Source: JBBPZA01 sp038199375 (lineage in GTDB: Bacteria; Actinomycetota; Thermoleophilia; Solirubrobacterales; Solirubrobacteraceae). From it: a stretch of DNA of 18,196 bases. Below are positions 1 through 6,928 of the stretch, in pieces. The notes below the pieces were generated by a model that saw only the letters and a list, made by a program, of their open reading frames with translations, ran no database searches and had not been told where the DNA came from. Each line of letters starts with the position of its first letter. Positions within the stretch are counted from its first letter, which is position 1. The DNA lies in contig JBBPZA010000088.1 of NCBI GenBank assembly GCA_038199375.1, positions 1-18,196 of the forward strand, written 5' to 3'. A program made the position numbers and the translations under genes.

Positions 1-246
1 GCTGTCGGCGATGCCGAAGTGCAGCAGGCGGGGCTCGCCTCCGCGCAGCACCTCCTCGGCGATCTCTACCACCGCGCCCTCCACGCAGCCGCCCGACACC
101 GCGCCGGAGACCTCGCCGCGATCGTTGATTGCCATCTTCGAGCCCGGCGGTCGCGGCGCCGAGCGCTTGACGTCGATGACCGTTGCCAGCGCGACGGCGT
201 CGCCCCGAGCAGTCCAGGCGTCGAGGTCCTCGAGCACGTCCTTCAT
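1..246 (-). CDS. XdhC/CoxI-family protein, N-terminal part (3' end outside window)
   Basis: The visible 82 residues are the N-terminal domain of the XdhC/CoxI family, which handles molybdenum cofactor insertion or maturation for xanthine dehydrogenase-type enzymes. The start reads MKDVLEDLDAWTARGDAVAL, a short helix followed by the conserved ATVIDVKRSAPRPPGSKMAI strand-loop. The family hallmark SGGCVEG lies at residues 51-57, with the conserved Cys at 54. The ATG overlaps the coxE stop by 4 nt (ATGA), so it is translationally coupled as the last visible gene of the cox operon. The gene runs off the left edge, so the C-terminal Rossmann domain cannot be checked. The family assignment is firm. 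Whether it is called CoxF, CoxI or XdhC cannot be decided from this fragment. Confidence 0.88.
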   Translation of the reverse strand, partial: MKDVLEDLDAWTARGDAVALATVIDVKRSAPRPPGSKMAINDRGEVSGAVSGGCVEGAVVEIAEEVLRGGEPRLLHFGIADS

Positions 247-1397
247 GTCCTCGTTCCTTTCGCCAGCAGGTCGGCGAGCTCCTCGAGCGAGGCGAGGGAG
301 TTGCCGGCCAGCAGGTGGTCGGTGTGGGGCAGCGCCGCGCGCATGCCCCGGGTGAGCGGCGCGTAGTCGGGATGGGCGGCGAGCGGGTTGAGCCAGAAAA
401 CCCGGTGCGCGCAGCGGGCGATCCTCGCCATCTCGGCGCCAAGCACGTAGGGATCGCCGCGATCCCAGCCGTCGGAGAGGATCACCACGACTGCTCCCCG
501 GCCCAGCCGCCGGCCGTGCTCGCGGGTGAGCGCGGCCAACGAGTCGCCGATCCGGGTGCCGCCCGACCAGTCGGCGACCGCCCGGGCGGCGCGCTGGAGG
601 GCACGGTCCGGATCGCGGCCCGAGAGCTCGCGGGTGATCCGTGTGAGCCGCGTTCCGAAGGCGAAGGCCTCCACCCGGCGGTGGGCGGCGACGGCCGCCT
701 GGAGGTACTGGAGGAGCATGCGGGCGTAGGGCTCCATGGAGCCCGAGACGTCGCATACGAGGACGAGCGGTCGCGGTCGCTCGACGTGCGAGCGCCAGCG
801 GCGCTCGACCGGCTCGCCGCCGTAGCGCAAGGACGCTCGGACGGTCGCGCGCAGGTCGTGGACCTCGCCTCGGCGGCGTACCGGGCGGGTGCGCCGGCTC
901 GGCCGCCGGGCACCCCGCGCGGCGAGGCGGATCAGCAACCGCCGGGCGACCGCCCGCTCGGCATCGGTGTAGTCGGCGAAGTCCTTCTCGCGCAGCAGCT
1001 CCACCTCGCTCCAGGCCGCAGGCAGCGACTCGGTGTCGGGATCGGCGGACAGGGGCCCCGGCTCGCCGCCGCGCCCGCCGCGCGCCTCCCCGGGCGCACG
1101 AGGAAGGACGAGCTGCGCGGCATCGTCAAGCGCAAGAGGCGCCTGCTGCGAGGGGCTCGGGAACGTCGTTTCGAAGGCAGCCGCGAAGACCTCGAGATCC
1201 TCCCGCCGCGAGCACAACGTCGTGCGCAACGCGAGATATGCGTCCTCGCGCGAAGTCGCATCCACGGCTGCGAGCGCACGGTGGGCCGCGAGCAGCTCGC
1301 CGAGGCCGGCCCGCACGCCCCCGGCGCGCAGAGAGGCGACGAGGAGCGCGAGGCGGGCGGTGAGGCGCGGGCCGAGCGACGTGCTCCCCTCAGACAC
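243..1397 (-). CDS. coxE: CoxE-like von Willebrand factor A domain protein
   Basis: This 384-residue protein belongs to the CoxE/VWA family, partner of the CoxD AAA+ ATPase in maturing the active site of CO dehydrogenase-type Mo enzymes. The N-terminal 160 residues are helical. Residues 161-205 are Arg-rich and basic. The VWA domain starts near 208 with the metal-ion-dependent adhesion site: DVSGS at 216-220, Thr281 in SGGT and Asp309 in SDGWD, so the MIDAS is complete. The start is a GTG that overlaps the coxD stop by 8 nt. The 3' end overlaps the XdhC-like gene by 4 nt. The chaperone role is known for CoxD/CoxE in Oligotropha; for this cluster it is inferred from conserved order and motifs. 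The protein should be cytoplasmic, as no signal peptide is seen. Confidence 0.9.
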   Translation of the reverse strand: MSEGSTSLGPRLTARLALLVASLRAGGVRAGLGELLAAHRALAAVDATSREDAYLALRTTLCSRREDLEVFAAAFETTFPSPSQQAPLALDDAAQLVLPRAPGEARGGRGGEPGPLSADPDTESLPAAWSEVELLREKDFADYTDAERAVARRLLIRLAARGARRPSRRTRPVRRRGEVHDLRATVRASLRYGGEPVERRWRSHVERPRPLVLVCDVSGSMEPYARMLLQYLQAAVAAHRRVEAFAFGTRLTRITRELSGRDPDRALQRAARAVADWSGGTRIGDSLAALTREHGRRLGRGAVVVILSDGWDRGDPYVLGAEMARIARCAHRVFWLNPLAAHPDYAPLTRGMRAALPHTDHLLAGNSLASLEELADLLAKGTRT

Positions 1398-2256
1398 CCT
1401 GCAGCACTCCCTGCTCTCGGACGCGGTCGAGATCCTCGCGGACCTTCAGAGCGGCTCCGAGGGAGGCATCGAGGTCGCCGTCGCCCAGCGCGAGAAGCGC
1501 TCGCGCCCATGAGATGGTCTCCCCGACGCCGGGCAGCTTGTAGAGCTCCTCCGCGCGCAGGCGGGCGACCGCTGCGCAGACGCGCCGCGCGATCTCCTCG
1601 GGGACCTCGGGCAGCCTCGCCCGAACGATCTCCATCTCACGGTCAGTGCTCGGGTAGTCGATCCAGTGATAGAGGCACCGGCGCTTGAGCGCGTCGTGGA
1701 GCTCGCGGGTGCGGTTGGAGGTGATCACCACGAGCGGGCGGCCGCGAGCGACCACGGTGCCCAGCTCGGGGATGGTCACCTGGAAGTCGCTGAGAAACTC
1801 GAGCAGGAAGGCCTCGAACTCGTCGTCGGCGCGATCGATCTCGTCGACGAGCAGCACGACCGGCCCCTCGTGCTCGAGCGCGTCGAGCAGCGGCCGGCGC
1901 AGCAGGAACTCCCGGGAGTAGAGCCCCGCCGTATCGCTTCCTTCTCCGGCCGCTCGCAGCGCGAGGATCTGGCGCGCGTAGTCCCAGTCATAGACGGCCT
2001 GATGCAGGTCGATGCCCTCGTGGCACTGCAGCCGGATGAGGCGCGCACCCGACGCTGCCGCCAGCGCCTTGGCGACCTCGGTCTTCCCCACCCCCGCCTC
2101 GCCCTCGAGGAGCAGCGGCTGCTCGAGGGCGACGGCCAGGTAGACCGACGTCGCGAGAGCGCGGTCGGACAGATAGCGCTCCGCGGCCAGCGCGCAGCGT
2201 ACATCGTCGACACTCTGCCAAATCAGGCGGAGGCCTCCTCCAGCGCGCGCCGGCAC
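1390..2256 (-). CDS. coxD: CoxD-like MoxR-family AAA+ ATPase
   Basis: This 288-residue (or 278-residue) AAA+ ATPase of the MoxR/CoxD type is thought to work with CoxE as a metal-centre chaperone. From the GTG at 2256, Walker A GEAGVGKT is at 52-59, Walker B VVLLVDEIDRAD at 133-144, and a sensor-1 strand VVITSNRTRE near 176-185. These motifs imply a working ATPase. Start choice is uncertain. The GTG overlaps coxM by 34 nt. A strong GGAGGAGG (minus strand, 2241-2234) lies 7 nt before a CTG at 2226 that overlaps the coxM TGA as CTGA. A CTG start would give a protein beginning M-IWQSVDDV, close to the usual family N terminus. Its stop overlaps the coxE start by 8 nt. Confidence 0.92.
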   Translation of the reverse strand: MPARAGGGLRLIWQSVDDVRCALAAERYLSDRALATSVYLAVALEQPLLLEGEAGVGKTEVAKALAAASGARLIRLQCHEGIDLHQAVYDWDYARQILALRAAGEGSDTAGLYSREFLLRRPLLDALEHEGPVVLLVDEIDRADDEFEAFLLEFLSDFQVTIPELGTVVARGRPLVVITSNRTRELHDALKRRCLYHWIDYPSTDREMEIVRARLPEVPEEIARRVCAAVARLRAEELYKLPGVGETISWARALLALGDGDLDASLGAALKVREDLDRVREQGVLQGV

Positions 2257-3062
2257 AGTACCCGCGCGAGGTGGCGTTTGTAGTCCGCGGTCGCGTTGAG
2301 GTCGGCCGGAGGTTCGGTTCCCTCGGCGGCCTGCTCGGCCGCGGAGGCGATCGACTCCGGGGATAGGGACGCGCCGCGCAAAGCCTCCTCGGCCGCCGTT
2401 GCGCGCAGCGGCGTCGAGCCCATGTGGGTCAGGCCGATGCGCACGTCCTCGCAGGTCCCGTCGGTCGCGCGCACCAGGGCGGACACGCCGACCATCGCCC
2501 AGTCCTCGGCCCGCCGGTTGAATTTCTCAAAGCCGAACCCGTAGCCCTCCAGCGCCGGGAGGCGGATCCCGGTCAGCACCTCATCGGGGCCGACCGCAGT
2601 TGTGAGGTAGTCCTCGAAGAGATCGGTCACGGGCAGCTCGCGCTCGCCGCCCGAGCCGCGCAAGGCGACCACGGCCTCCATCGCCAGCATGACGGCGGGC
2701 AGGTCGGAGGCCGGGTCGCCATGGGCCAGGGAGCCGCCGATCGTCCCGCGGTTGCGGACCTGCTGATCGGCGATCGTGCCCGCCGCGCGCGCGACCAGCC
2801 CGAGCTCGGAGCTCGTCTCGAGCGCGGCGTGGGTCGTCATAGCGCCGATGCGAAAGCCGCCGTCCTCGCGCGAGACGCCGCGCAGCCCGTCCACCTTGCG
2901 CAGATCGACGAGCAGCGAGGGCGCGGCGAACCTCAGCTTCATGAGCGGAAGCAGCGAGTGCCCGCCGGCCAGCAGCTTGGCGTCCTCGCCACCGCTGGTC
3001 AGCGCCTGGATTGCCTCCTCCAGCGAGGCGGGCGCGACGTAGTCGAACTCCGCGGGGATCAC
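2223..3062 (-). CDS. coxM: Molybdo-hydroxylase FAD-binding medium subunit (CoxM family)
   Basis: This 279-residue flavoprotein subunit passes electrons from the [2Fe-2S] small subunit to an external acceptor. It shows both FAD-binding signatures of the CoxM/vanillyl-alcohol-oxidase-type fold: AGGHSLLP at 32-39 and TIGGSLAH at 107-114. The usual DQQVRNRGT lead-in stands just before the second. Length matches the family (about 280-300 residues). The start is a GTG overlapping the coxL stop by 4 nt. The position after S and L is the gene order typical of form II clusters; form I has M-S-L. The C-terminal CO-dehydrogenase flavoprotein domain (residues about 175-279) is intact. Confidence 0.94.
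   Translation of the reverse strand: MIPAEFDYVAPASLEEAIQALTSGGEDAKLLAGGHSLLPLMKLRFAAPSLLVDLRKVDGLRGVSREDGGFRIGAMTTHAALETSSELGLVARAAGTIADQQVRNRGTIGGSLAHGDPASDLPAVMLAMEAVVALRGSGGERELPVTDLFEDYLTTAVGPDEVLTGIRLPALEGYGFGFEKFNRRAEDWAMVGVSALVRATDGTCEDVRIGLTHMGSTPLRATAAEEALRGASLSPESIASAAEQAAEGTEPPADLNATADYKRHLARVLCRRALEEASA
2234..2241 (-). promoter_or_regulatory. Strong Shine-Dalgarno that bears on the coxD start
   Basis: On the minus strand GGAGGAGG lies inside the last codons of coxM. It is 7 nt upstream of a CTG (2226-2224) whose last two bases are shared with the coxM TGA. No ATG, GTG or TTG stands at a suitable distance from it. It therefore either drives an unusual CTG start for coxD or is incidental to the Glu-Glu-Ala codons of coxM. 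Confidence 0.45.
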
Positions 3063-5677
3063 GGCGCACCTCCCTTATCGGGACGAGTTCGGCTGCCGCC
3101 GAAGAAGCCTTCCGCGGCATCTCCGCCCTCAGAACCCGCCGGGCGGGACCCAGCGGCGCCCTGCCCGGCGCCTCCATCGCCGGGAGCCGCCTGGCCGGAC
3201 CCGGGGCCCTGCTCGGAGTCTGCGTCGGTGGGCCGAGCCGGCCCCGAACCGGCGGCACCTTGCCCGTGCTCTCCGACCTCGCGGCCCTGCTCGGTCGCCC
3301 GCGGGCCGCCGCCCTCACCACCCTGCGCCTCCTCGATCGCCTGGCGCACCCGCATCGGGGTAAGCGGCATGTCGATCCAGGTCACGCCGAGCGGTCCCAG
3401 GGCGTCGAGCACGGCGGCGGTGATCGCCGGGGTGGCGGCGATCGTCCCCGCCTCGCCCACGCCCTTGACCCCGAGGGAGTTCACCGGCGACGGAGTCTCG
3501 GTGCGGTCGGTCTCCATGTGCGGGATCTCCGCCGCGGTGGGCAGCGCGTAGTCGACGAAGCTGCTTGTCACCAGCTGGCCGTCGGCGTCGTAGACGACCT
3601 GCTCGTAGAGGGCCTGGCCGATGGCGTGCGCGATGCCGCCGTGGATCTGGCCGTCGATGAGCATCGGGTTGACCGCCGGGCCGCAGTCGTCGACCGACAC
3701 GTAGCGCACCAGGCTCACCTTCCCGGTCTCGACGTCGACCTCGGCCACGCAGGCGTGCGCCCCGAACGGGAACACGAAGTTCTCGGGGTCGTAGAACGCG
3801 GTCTCCTCCAGGCCCGGCTCGATGTCGGCCGGGAGCTCCTGGGGTGGGATGTGCGCGGCGCCCGCGATCTCGGCCATCGTCATCCCCTTGTCGGGCGAGC
3901 CGCGCACCTGGAGCTTTCCGTCGACCAGCTCGAGGTCCTCGGGCGCGGCCTCGAGCAGCGCCGCGCATATGCGCTTGGCCTTCTCCTGCACCTTCTCGGC
4001 CGCCCGGGCGACCGCCTCGCCGCCCACCGACAGCGAGCGCGAGCCGTAGGTGCCCCAGCCGAAGGGCCCCTGGTCGGTGTCGCCGTGGATGACGTCGACG
4101 TTCTCGGGGTCGATGCCCAGGCGGTCGGCCGCAATCTGGGCGAAGCTCGTGTCCAGGCCCTGGCCGTGCGGCGAGGTCCCGGTGAACACCGTCGCCGAGC
4201 CGCTGGGATGGATGCGGACCATCGCCGACTCCCAGAACGCCGCCTGCAGCCCAACCCCCTGCGGGCCCACCGCGCGCGAGGGACCAAGCCCGCAGACCTC
4301 GACCCAGGTCGAGAAGCCCACGCCGCGATAGATCCCCTGCTCGCGCAGCTGATCCTGCTCGCTTCGGAACGCGTCGCGGTCGAAGTGCTCGAGCAGCCGG
4401 TCCAGCGTTCCCTGGTAGTCGCCCGAGTCGTAGGTGATGCCCAGCGCCGTGGTGTAGGGGAACTCGTCCTTGCCGATGAAGTTGCGCCGGCGCAGCTCGA
4501 GCGGGTCCATGTCGAGCTTGCGCGCGAGAACGTCCATCGTCAGCTCGATCCAGTAGGTGGCCTCGGGCCTGCCCGCTCCTCGGACGGCGTCGGTCGCGAA
4601 CTTGTTGGTGAAGACGCCTTCGAAGTGCAGGTCGATCGCCGGGATCTTGTAGCAGCCGCCCATCACCGGAAAGCCGAGCTCGGGGATGAAGGCGGTCAGG
4701 AGCTGCTGGTAGGCGCCGAGGTCGGCGATGATCTTCGCCCGGCAGGCGGTGAGCGTGCCGTCGCGCTTGGCCCCCAGCGTGATGTGGTTGATCTGGTCGC
4801 GGCCGTGGTGGGAGTTGGTCATGTGCTCCGTGCGCGACTCGGTCCACTTCACCGGCCGCCCCAGGCGCTTGGCCAGCACGAGCACCAGCGCCTCCTCGGC
4901 GTAGACCTGGAGCTTTGAGCCGAAGCCGCCGCCGACGTCGGGCGCGACCACGCGCAGCTTGTCCTCGGGGATCCCCAGCATCCCGGAGAGGACGTAGCGG
5001 GCGATGTGGGGGATCTGGGTGGAGGAGTAGAGCGTGAGGCTGTCGCCGCGCGGCTCGCCGATCGATCCGCGCGGCTCGATCGGCGCGCCGGCGATCCGGT
5101 GGTTGACCAGGCGACGCTCGACGACCACGTCGGCCTCGGCGAGGCCGGCCTCGATGTCTCCCCCCGACAGGCCCCACTCGTGCGTCCTGTTGGTCCGGAA
5201 CTGCTCCCACACCAGCGGCGAGCCGTCCTCGAGCGCCTTCTCGGGGTCGACGACGGCGGGCTTGGGGTCGTAGTCGACTACGACCCGCTCTGCGGCGTCG
5301 ACCACGCTGTAGCGGTCGGTGCCCACCACGACGGCGACCGGATCGCCGACGTGCTTGACCTCGCCGCGCTTGAGCGGCCAGTGGTCGGGCGTGTTTATGT
5401 CCACCCCGGGCGGATCCCAGACCATGGGCAGCCCGCCCTTGAAGCTCTCCGCCAGGTCCTCGCCGGTGAACACCGCCACGACGTCGTCGCGCGCCTCCGC
5501 GCCCGACACGTCGATCGAGACGATCGCAGCGTGCGCCTCGGGCGAGCGCACGATCGCCGCGTGCAGCATGCCCGGCAGCGTGATGTCGTCGACGTAGCGC
5601 GCCTCCCCGGTGATCATCCGGGGGTCCTCCTTGCGCTTCATCGACCGTCCGACGTAGCCGTTGCCGTCGGTACTCAT
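3059..5677 (-). CDS. coxL: Molybdo-hydroxylase large (Mo-MCD binding) subunit, CoxL form II-like
   Basis: This 872-residue catalytic subunit of the xanthine oxidase/CO dehydrogenase superfamily hydroxylates or oxidises an unknown small substrate at a molybdenum-pterin centre. Domain a/b hammerhead occupies residues 1-130 (GEARYVDDITLPGMLHAAIV near 24-43). The molybdopterin-binding segment DVGGGFGSK is at 247-255. The substrate loop AVRGAGR is at 364-370, and the base-providing GVGEAG has Glu742. Form I CO dehydrogenase has AYXCSFR in that loop and form II AYRGAGR, so this is a form II-type enzyme with Val in place of Tyr365. True CO oxidation should not be assumed. The start ATG at 5677 overlaps the coxS stop (ATGA); upstream in-frame codons only read through coxS. 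Residues 786-872 form a Gly/Ala/Pro-rich tail absent from typical members, which run to about 770-810 residues. Confidence 0.95.
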   Translation of the reverse strand: MSTDGNGYVGRSMKRKEDPRMITGEARYVDDITLPGMLHAAIVRSPEAHAAIVSIDVSGAEARDDVVAVFTGEDLAESFKGGLPMVWDPPGVDINTPDHWPLKRGEVKHVGDPVAVVVGTDRYSVVDAAERVVVDYDPKPAVVDPEKALEDGSPLVWEQFRTNRTHEWGLSGGDIEAGLAEADVVVERRLVNHRIAGAPIEPRGSIGEPRGDSLTLYSSTQIPHIARYVLSGMLGIPEDKLRVVAPDVGGGFGSKLQVYAEEALVLVLAKRLGRPVKWTESRTEHMTNSHHGRDQINHITLGAKRDGTLTACRAKIIADLGAYQQLLTAFIPELGFPVMGGCYKIPAIDLHFEGVFTNKFATDAVRGAGRPEATYWIELTMDVLARKLDMDPLELRRRNFIGKDEFPYTTALGITYDSGDYQGTLDRLLEHFDRDAFRSEQDQLREQGIYRGVGFSTWVEVCGLGPSRAVGPQGVGLQAAFWESAMVRIHPSGSATVFTGTSPHGQGLDTSFAQIAADRLGIDPENVDVIHGDTDQGPFGWGTYGSRSLSVGGEAVARAAEKVQEKAKRICAALLEAAPEDLELVDGKLQVRGSPDKGMTMAEIAGAAHIPPQELPADIEPGLEETAFYDPENFVFPFGAHACVAEVDVETGKVSLVRYVSVDDCGPAVNPMLIDGQIHGGIAHAIGQALYEQVVYDADGQLVTSSFVDYALPTAAEIPHMETDRTETPSPVNSLGVKGVGEAGTIAATPAITAAVLDALGPLGVTWIDMPLTPMRVRQAIEEAQGGEGGGPRATEQGREVGEHGQGAAGSGPARPTDADSEQGPGSGQAAPGDGGAGQGAAGSRPAGSEGGDAAEGFFGGSRTRPDKGGAP

Positions 5678-6153
5678 CGGGCGACCCCCGAACCGGCAGC
5701 GGCCATGACCGCCTTGACGATGTTCTGATAGCCCGTGCAGCGGCAGAGGTTGCCCTCGAGGCCGTGGCGGACCTCCTCCTCGGAGGGATCGGGGTTGCGC
5801 GCGAGGAGGTCGGCCGCGGCCATGATCATCCCTGGGGTGCAGAACCCGCACTGCAGCCCGTGCTCGGACCAGAAGGCCTCTTGGAGAGGGTGGAGATCTG
5901 ATTCCGAGCCCATCCCCTCGATGGTGGTGACCTCGCTCCCGCCGGCCTGGACCGCGAGCACCGTGCAGCTCTTGACCGCCTCGCCGTCGAGGTGGACGGT
6001 GCACGCGCCGCAATTGGTCGTGTCGCAGCCGACGTGCGTGCCGGTGAGGCCGAGATGGTCGCGGAGGAAGTGGACCAGGAGGAGCCGGGGCTCGACCAAC
6101 GCCTCCCGCGCCTCGCCGTTGACGGTGACCCGGACTCCTACGGCGTCGCTCAT
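5674..6153 (-). CDS. coxS: Molybdo-hydroxylase [2Fe-2S] small subunit (CoxS family)
   Basis: This 159-residue iron-sulfur subunit has the usual family length. The plant-ferredoxin-type cluster ligands are Cys43, Cys48, Cys51 and Cys63 (GCDTTNCGACTVHLDG). The second cluster ligands are Cys102, Cys105, Cys137 and Cys139 (QCGFCTPGM and NLCRCTGYQNI). All eight ligands are present, so both clusters should form. The ATG at 6153 is preceded by GGGAGGAA five bases upstream, a clear ribosome binding site. A longer in-frame reading upstream lacks family similarity. It is the first gene of the operon, followed by coxL with a 4-nt overlap. Confidence 0.96.
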   Translation of the reverse strand: MSDAVGVRVTVNGEAREALVEPRLLLVHFLRDHLGLTGTHVGCDTTNCGACTVHLDGEAVKSCTVLAVQAGGSEVTTIEGMGSESDLHPLQEAFWSEHGLQCGFCTPGMIMAAADLLARNPDPSEEEVRHGLEGNLCRCTGYQNIVKAVMAAAGSGVAR

Positions 6154-6190
6154 GCTTCCTCCCTCGAGGGAAACGGTGCGGACGCGAGTC

Positions 6191-6196
6191 ATCCTA
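6191..6196 (-). promoter_or_regulatory. Candidate -10 box of the cox operon
   Basis: TAGGAT on the minus strand, a good TANNNT match. It is 37 nt before the coxS ATG, leaving a leader of about 30 nt that carries the coxS ribosome binding site. No convincing -35 hexamer was found. The rest of 6154-6327, between coxS and the lipoprotein gene, shows no ORF or hairpin that I can support. Confidence 0.4.
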
Positions 6197-6327
6197 GCGC
6201 CGGTCAGAAGGGCAGACGCGCCGTGCTCAGCTGCACTTGGCGCTCGTGCGCAGCCACGGCCTCGAGCGCGGATAAACAGCACCGGATGGAATTGGCCGCC
6301 GGCGCACCTCCGCAGTTCGGCAAGCGC

Positions 6328-6879
6328 TTATCGCCGTTCTGGCGCCTTCCGGTTAGGCCGCTTGGCGGCAGGCCGCTTAGCCGCGGGCCGCTTCGCCGCG
6401 GGCCGCTTCGCCGCGGGCCGCTTGGCGGTGGGCCGCTTCCGGGGGCGCGCCGGCGCCCGTCGTGGCTCGGCGAGCGAAACGAGCCGCCATCCACCGCGCT
6501 CCCTGACGAGCCGCACGAGGTCCGTCGAGGGCTTCTGGCCCTTTGCGGTACTGCGGACCGTCGCCGTCGCGGTCGACCCCTGGACCTGGACGCTCGTGAC
6601 GGTGAGCGTCGGCTGCTCGACCTCGGAGAGCCCGGTGCGGATCACCGACTCGCACGGGACACCCACCGAGCGGATCTTCGCGATGAGCGCATCGGCGAGC
6701 AGGTCCTTGCAGACCGCTGTGTAGTCGCGCTGTGCGCTGGCGGTGCCAAAGCGCGCGAGCGTGGCTCGCACCTGCTGTGCCTCGTCGGGCTTGGGCGCGT
6801 CCTCCTTCTTCGAGCAAGCCGAAAGCGTCGCGGCGCAAACCGCCGCCAGCGCGATGCTCCCCGCGATCCCTCGCAGCAT
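6328..6879 (-). CDS. Predicted lipoprotein with (AAKRP)n basic C-terminal tail
   Basis: This 183-residue exported protein is of unknown function. A signal peptide with lipobox LSAC places lipidated Cys at residue 22, followed by a charged linker SKKEDAPKPDE. Residues 33-140 form a compact domain with one further cysteine pair (Cys57, Cys76) that could make a disulfide. Its pattern (helix, then strands TLTVTSVQVQGSTATATVR and GWRLVSLAEP) resembles NTF2-like/DUF4878-type lipoprotein domains. That comparison is mine and tentative. Residues 144-183 are a Lys/Arg/Pro/Ala tail with five pentad units (TAKRP then AAKRP x4), encoded by a 15-bp tandem repeat. The tail would sit outside the membrane and could bind anionic wall polymers. 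The gene is divergent from moaA; a -10 box lies 8 nt before its ATG. Confidence 0.8.
   Translation of the reverse strand: MLRGIAGSIALAAVCAATLSACSKKEDAPKPDEAQQVRATLARFGTASAQRDYTAVCKDLLADALIAKIRSVGVPCESVIRTGLSEVEQPTLTVTSVQVQGSTATATVRSTAKGQKPSTDLVRLVRERGGWRLVSLAEPRRAPARPRKRPTAKRPAAKRPAAKRPAAKRPAAKRPNRKAPERR
6355..6444 (-). repeat. 15-bp in-frame tandem repeat coding AAKRP pentads
   Basis: Six units of 15 bp, plus-strand consensus GGGCCGCTTCGCCGC, run from 6355 to 6444. The two central units (6385-6399 and 6400-6414) are identical and the outer ones diverge, the last (6430-6444) most. The unit length keeps frame and encodes AAKRP on the minus strand. Repeat number is likely to vary between strains by slippage. 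Confidence 0.85.
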
Positions 6880-6887
6880 GGTGGCGC

Positions 6888-6893
6888 AGCGTA
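6888..6893 (-). promoter_or_regulatory. -10 box for the lipoprotein gene (leaderless type)
   Basis: TACGCT on the minus strand ends 8 nt before the lipoprotein ATG. No ribosome binding site fits between, so transcription would start at or next to the ATG. Confidence 0.45.
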
Positions 6894-6916
6894 CGCGATC
6901 GCGCCCACGCTGACGC

Positions 6917-6922
6917 TAGCCT
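6917..6922 (+). promoter_or_regulatory. -10 box for moaA (leaderless type)
   Basis: TAGCCT ends 6 nt before the moaA ATG at 6929, and no Shine-Dalgarno is present. This box and the lipoprotein -10 box lie in the same 49-bp divergent gap. Confidence 0.5.
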
Positions 6923-6928
6923 CTTCCC

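Noticed and set aside
183..1688. Long plus-strand ORF of 501 codons
   Set aside because: It is antisense to coxE and coxD, Arg/Gly/Ala-rich with no recognisable motif; a high-GC shadow frame.
3011..4918. Long plus-strand ORF of 635 codons
   Set aside because: It lies opposite coxL, has shadow-frame composition, and coxL motifs on the minus strand are unequivocal.
3059..5677. Genuine form I CO dehydrogenase
   Set aside because: The loop is AVRGAGR rather than AYXCSFR, and gene order is S-L-M.
5678..6013. Longer N terminus of coxL starting at 6013
   Set aside because: The added 112 residues are an out-of-frame reading of coxS; the ATG at 5677 overlapping the coxS stop is the conserved start.
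6154..6282. Longer N terminus of coxS starting at 6282
   Set aside because: The added residues lack family similarity, and GGGAGGAA stands just before the ATG at 6153.
6355..6444. CRISPR-like or intergenic repeat array
   Set aside because: The 15-bp units are contiguous without spacers and are in frame in the lipoprotein gene.
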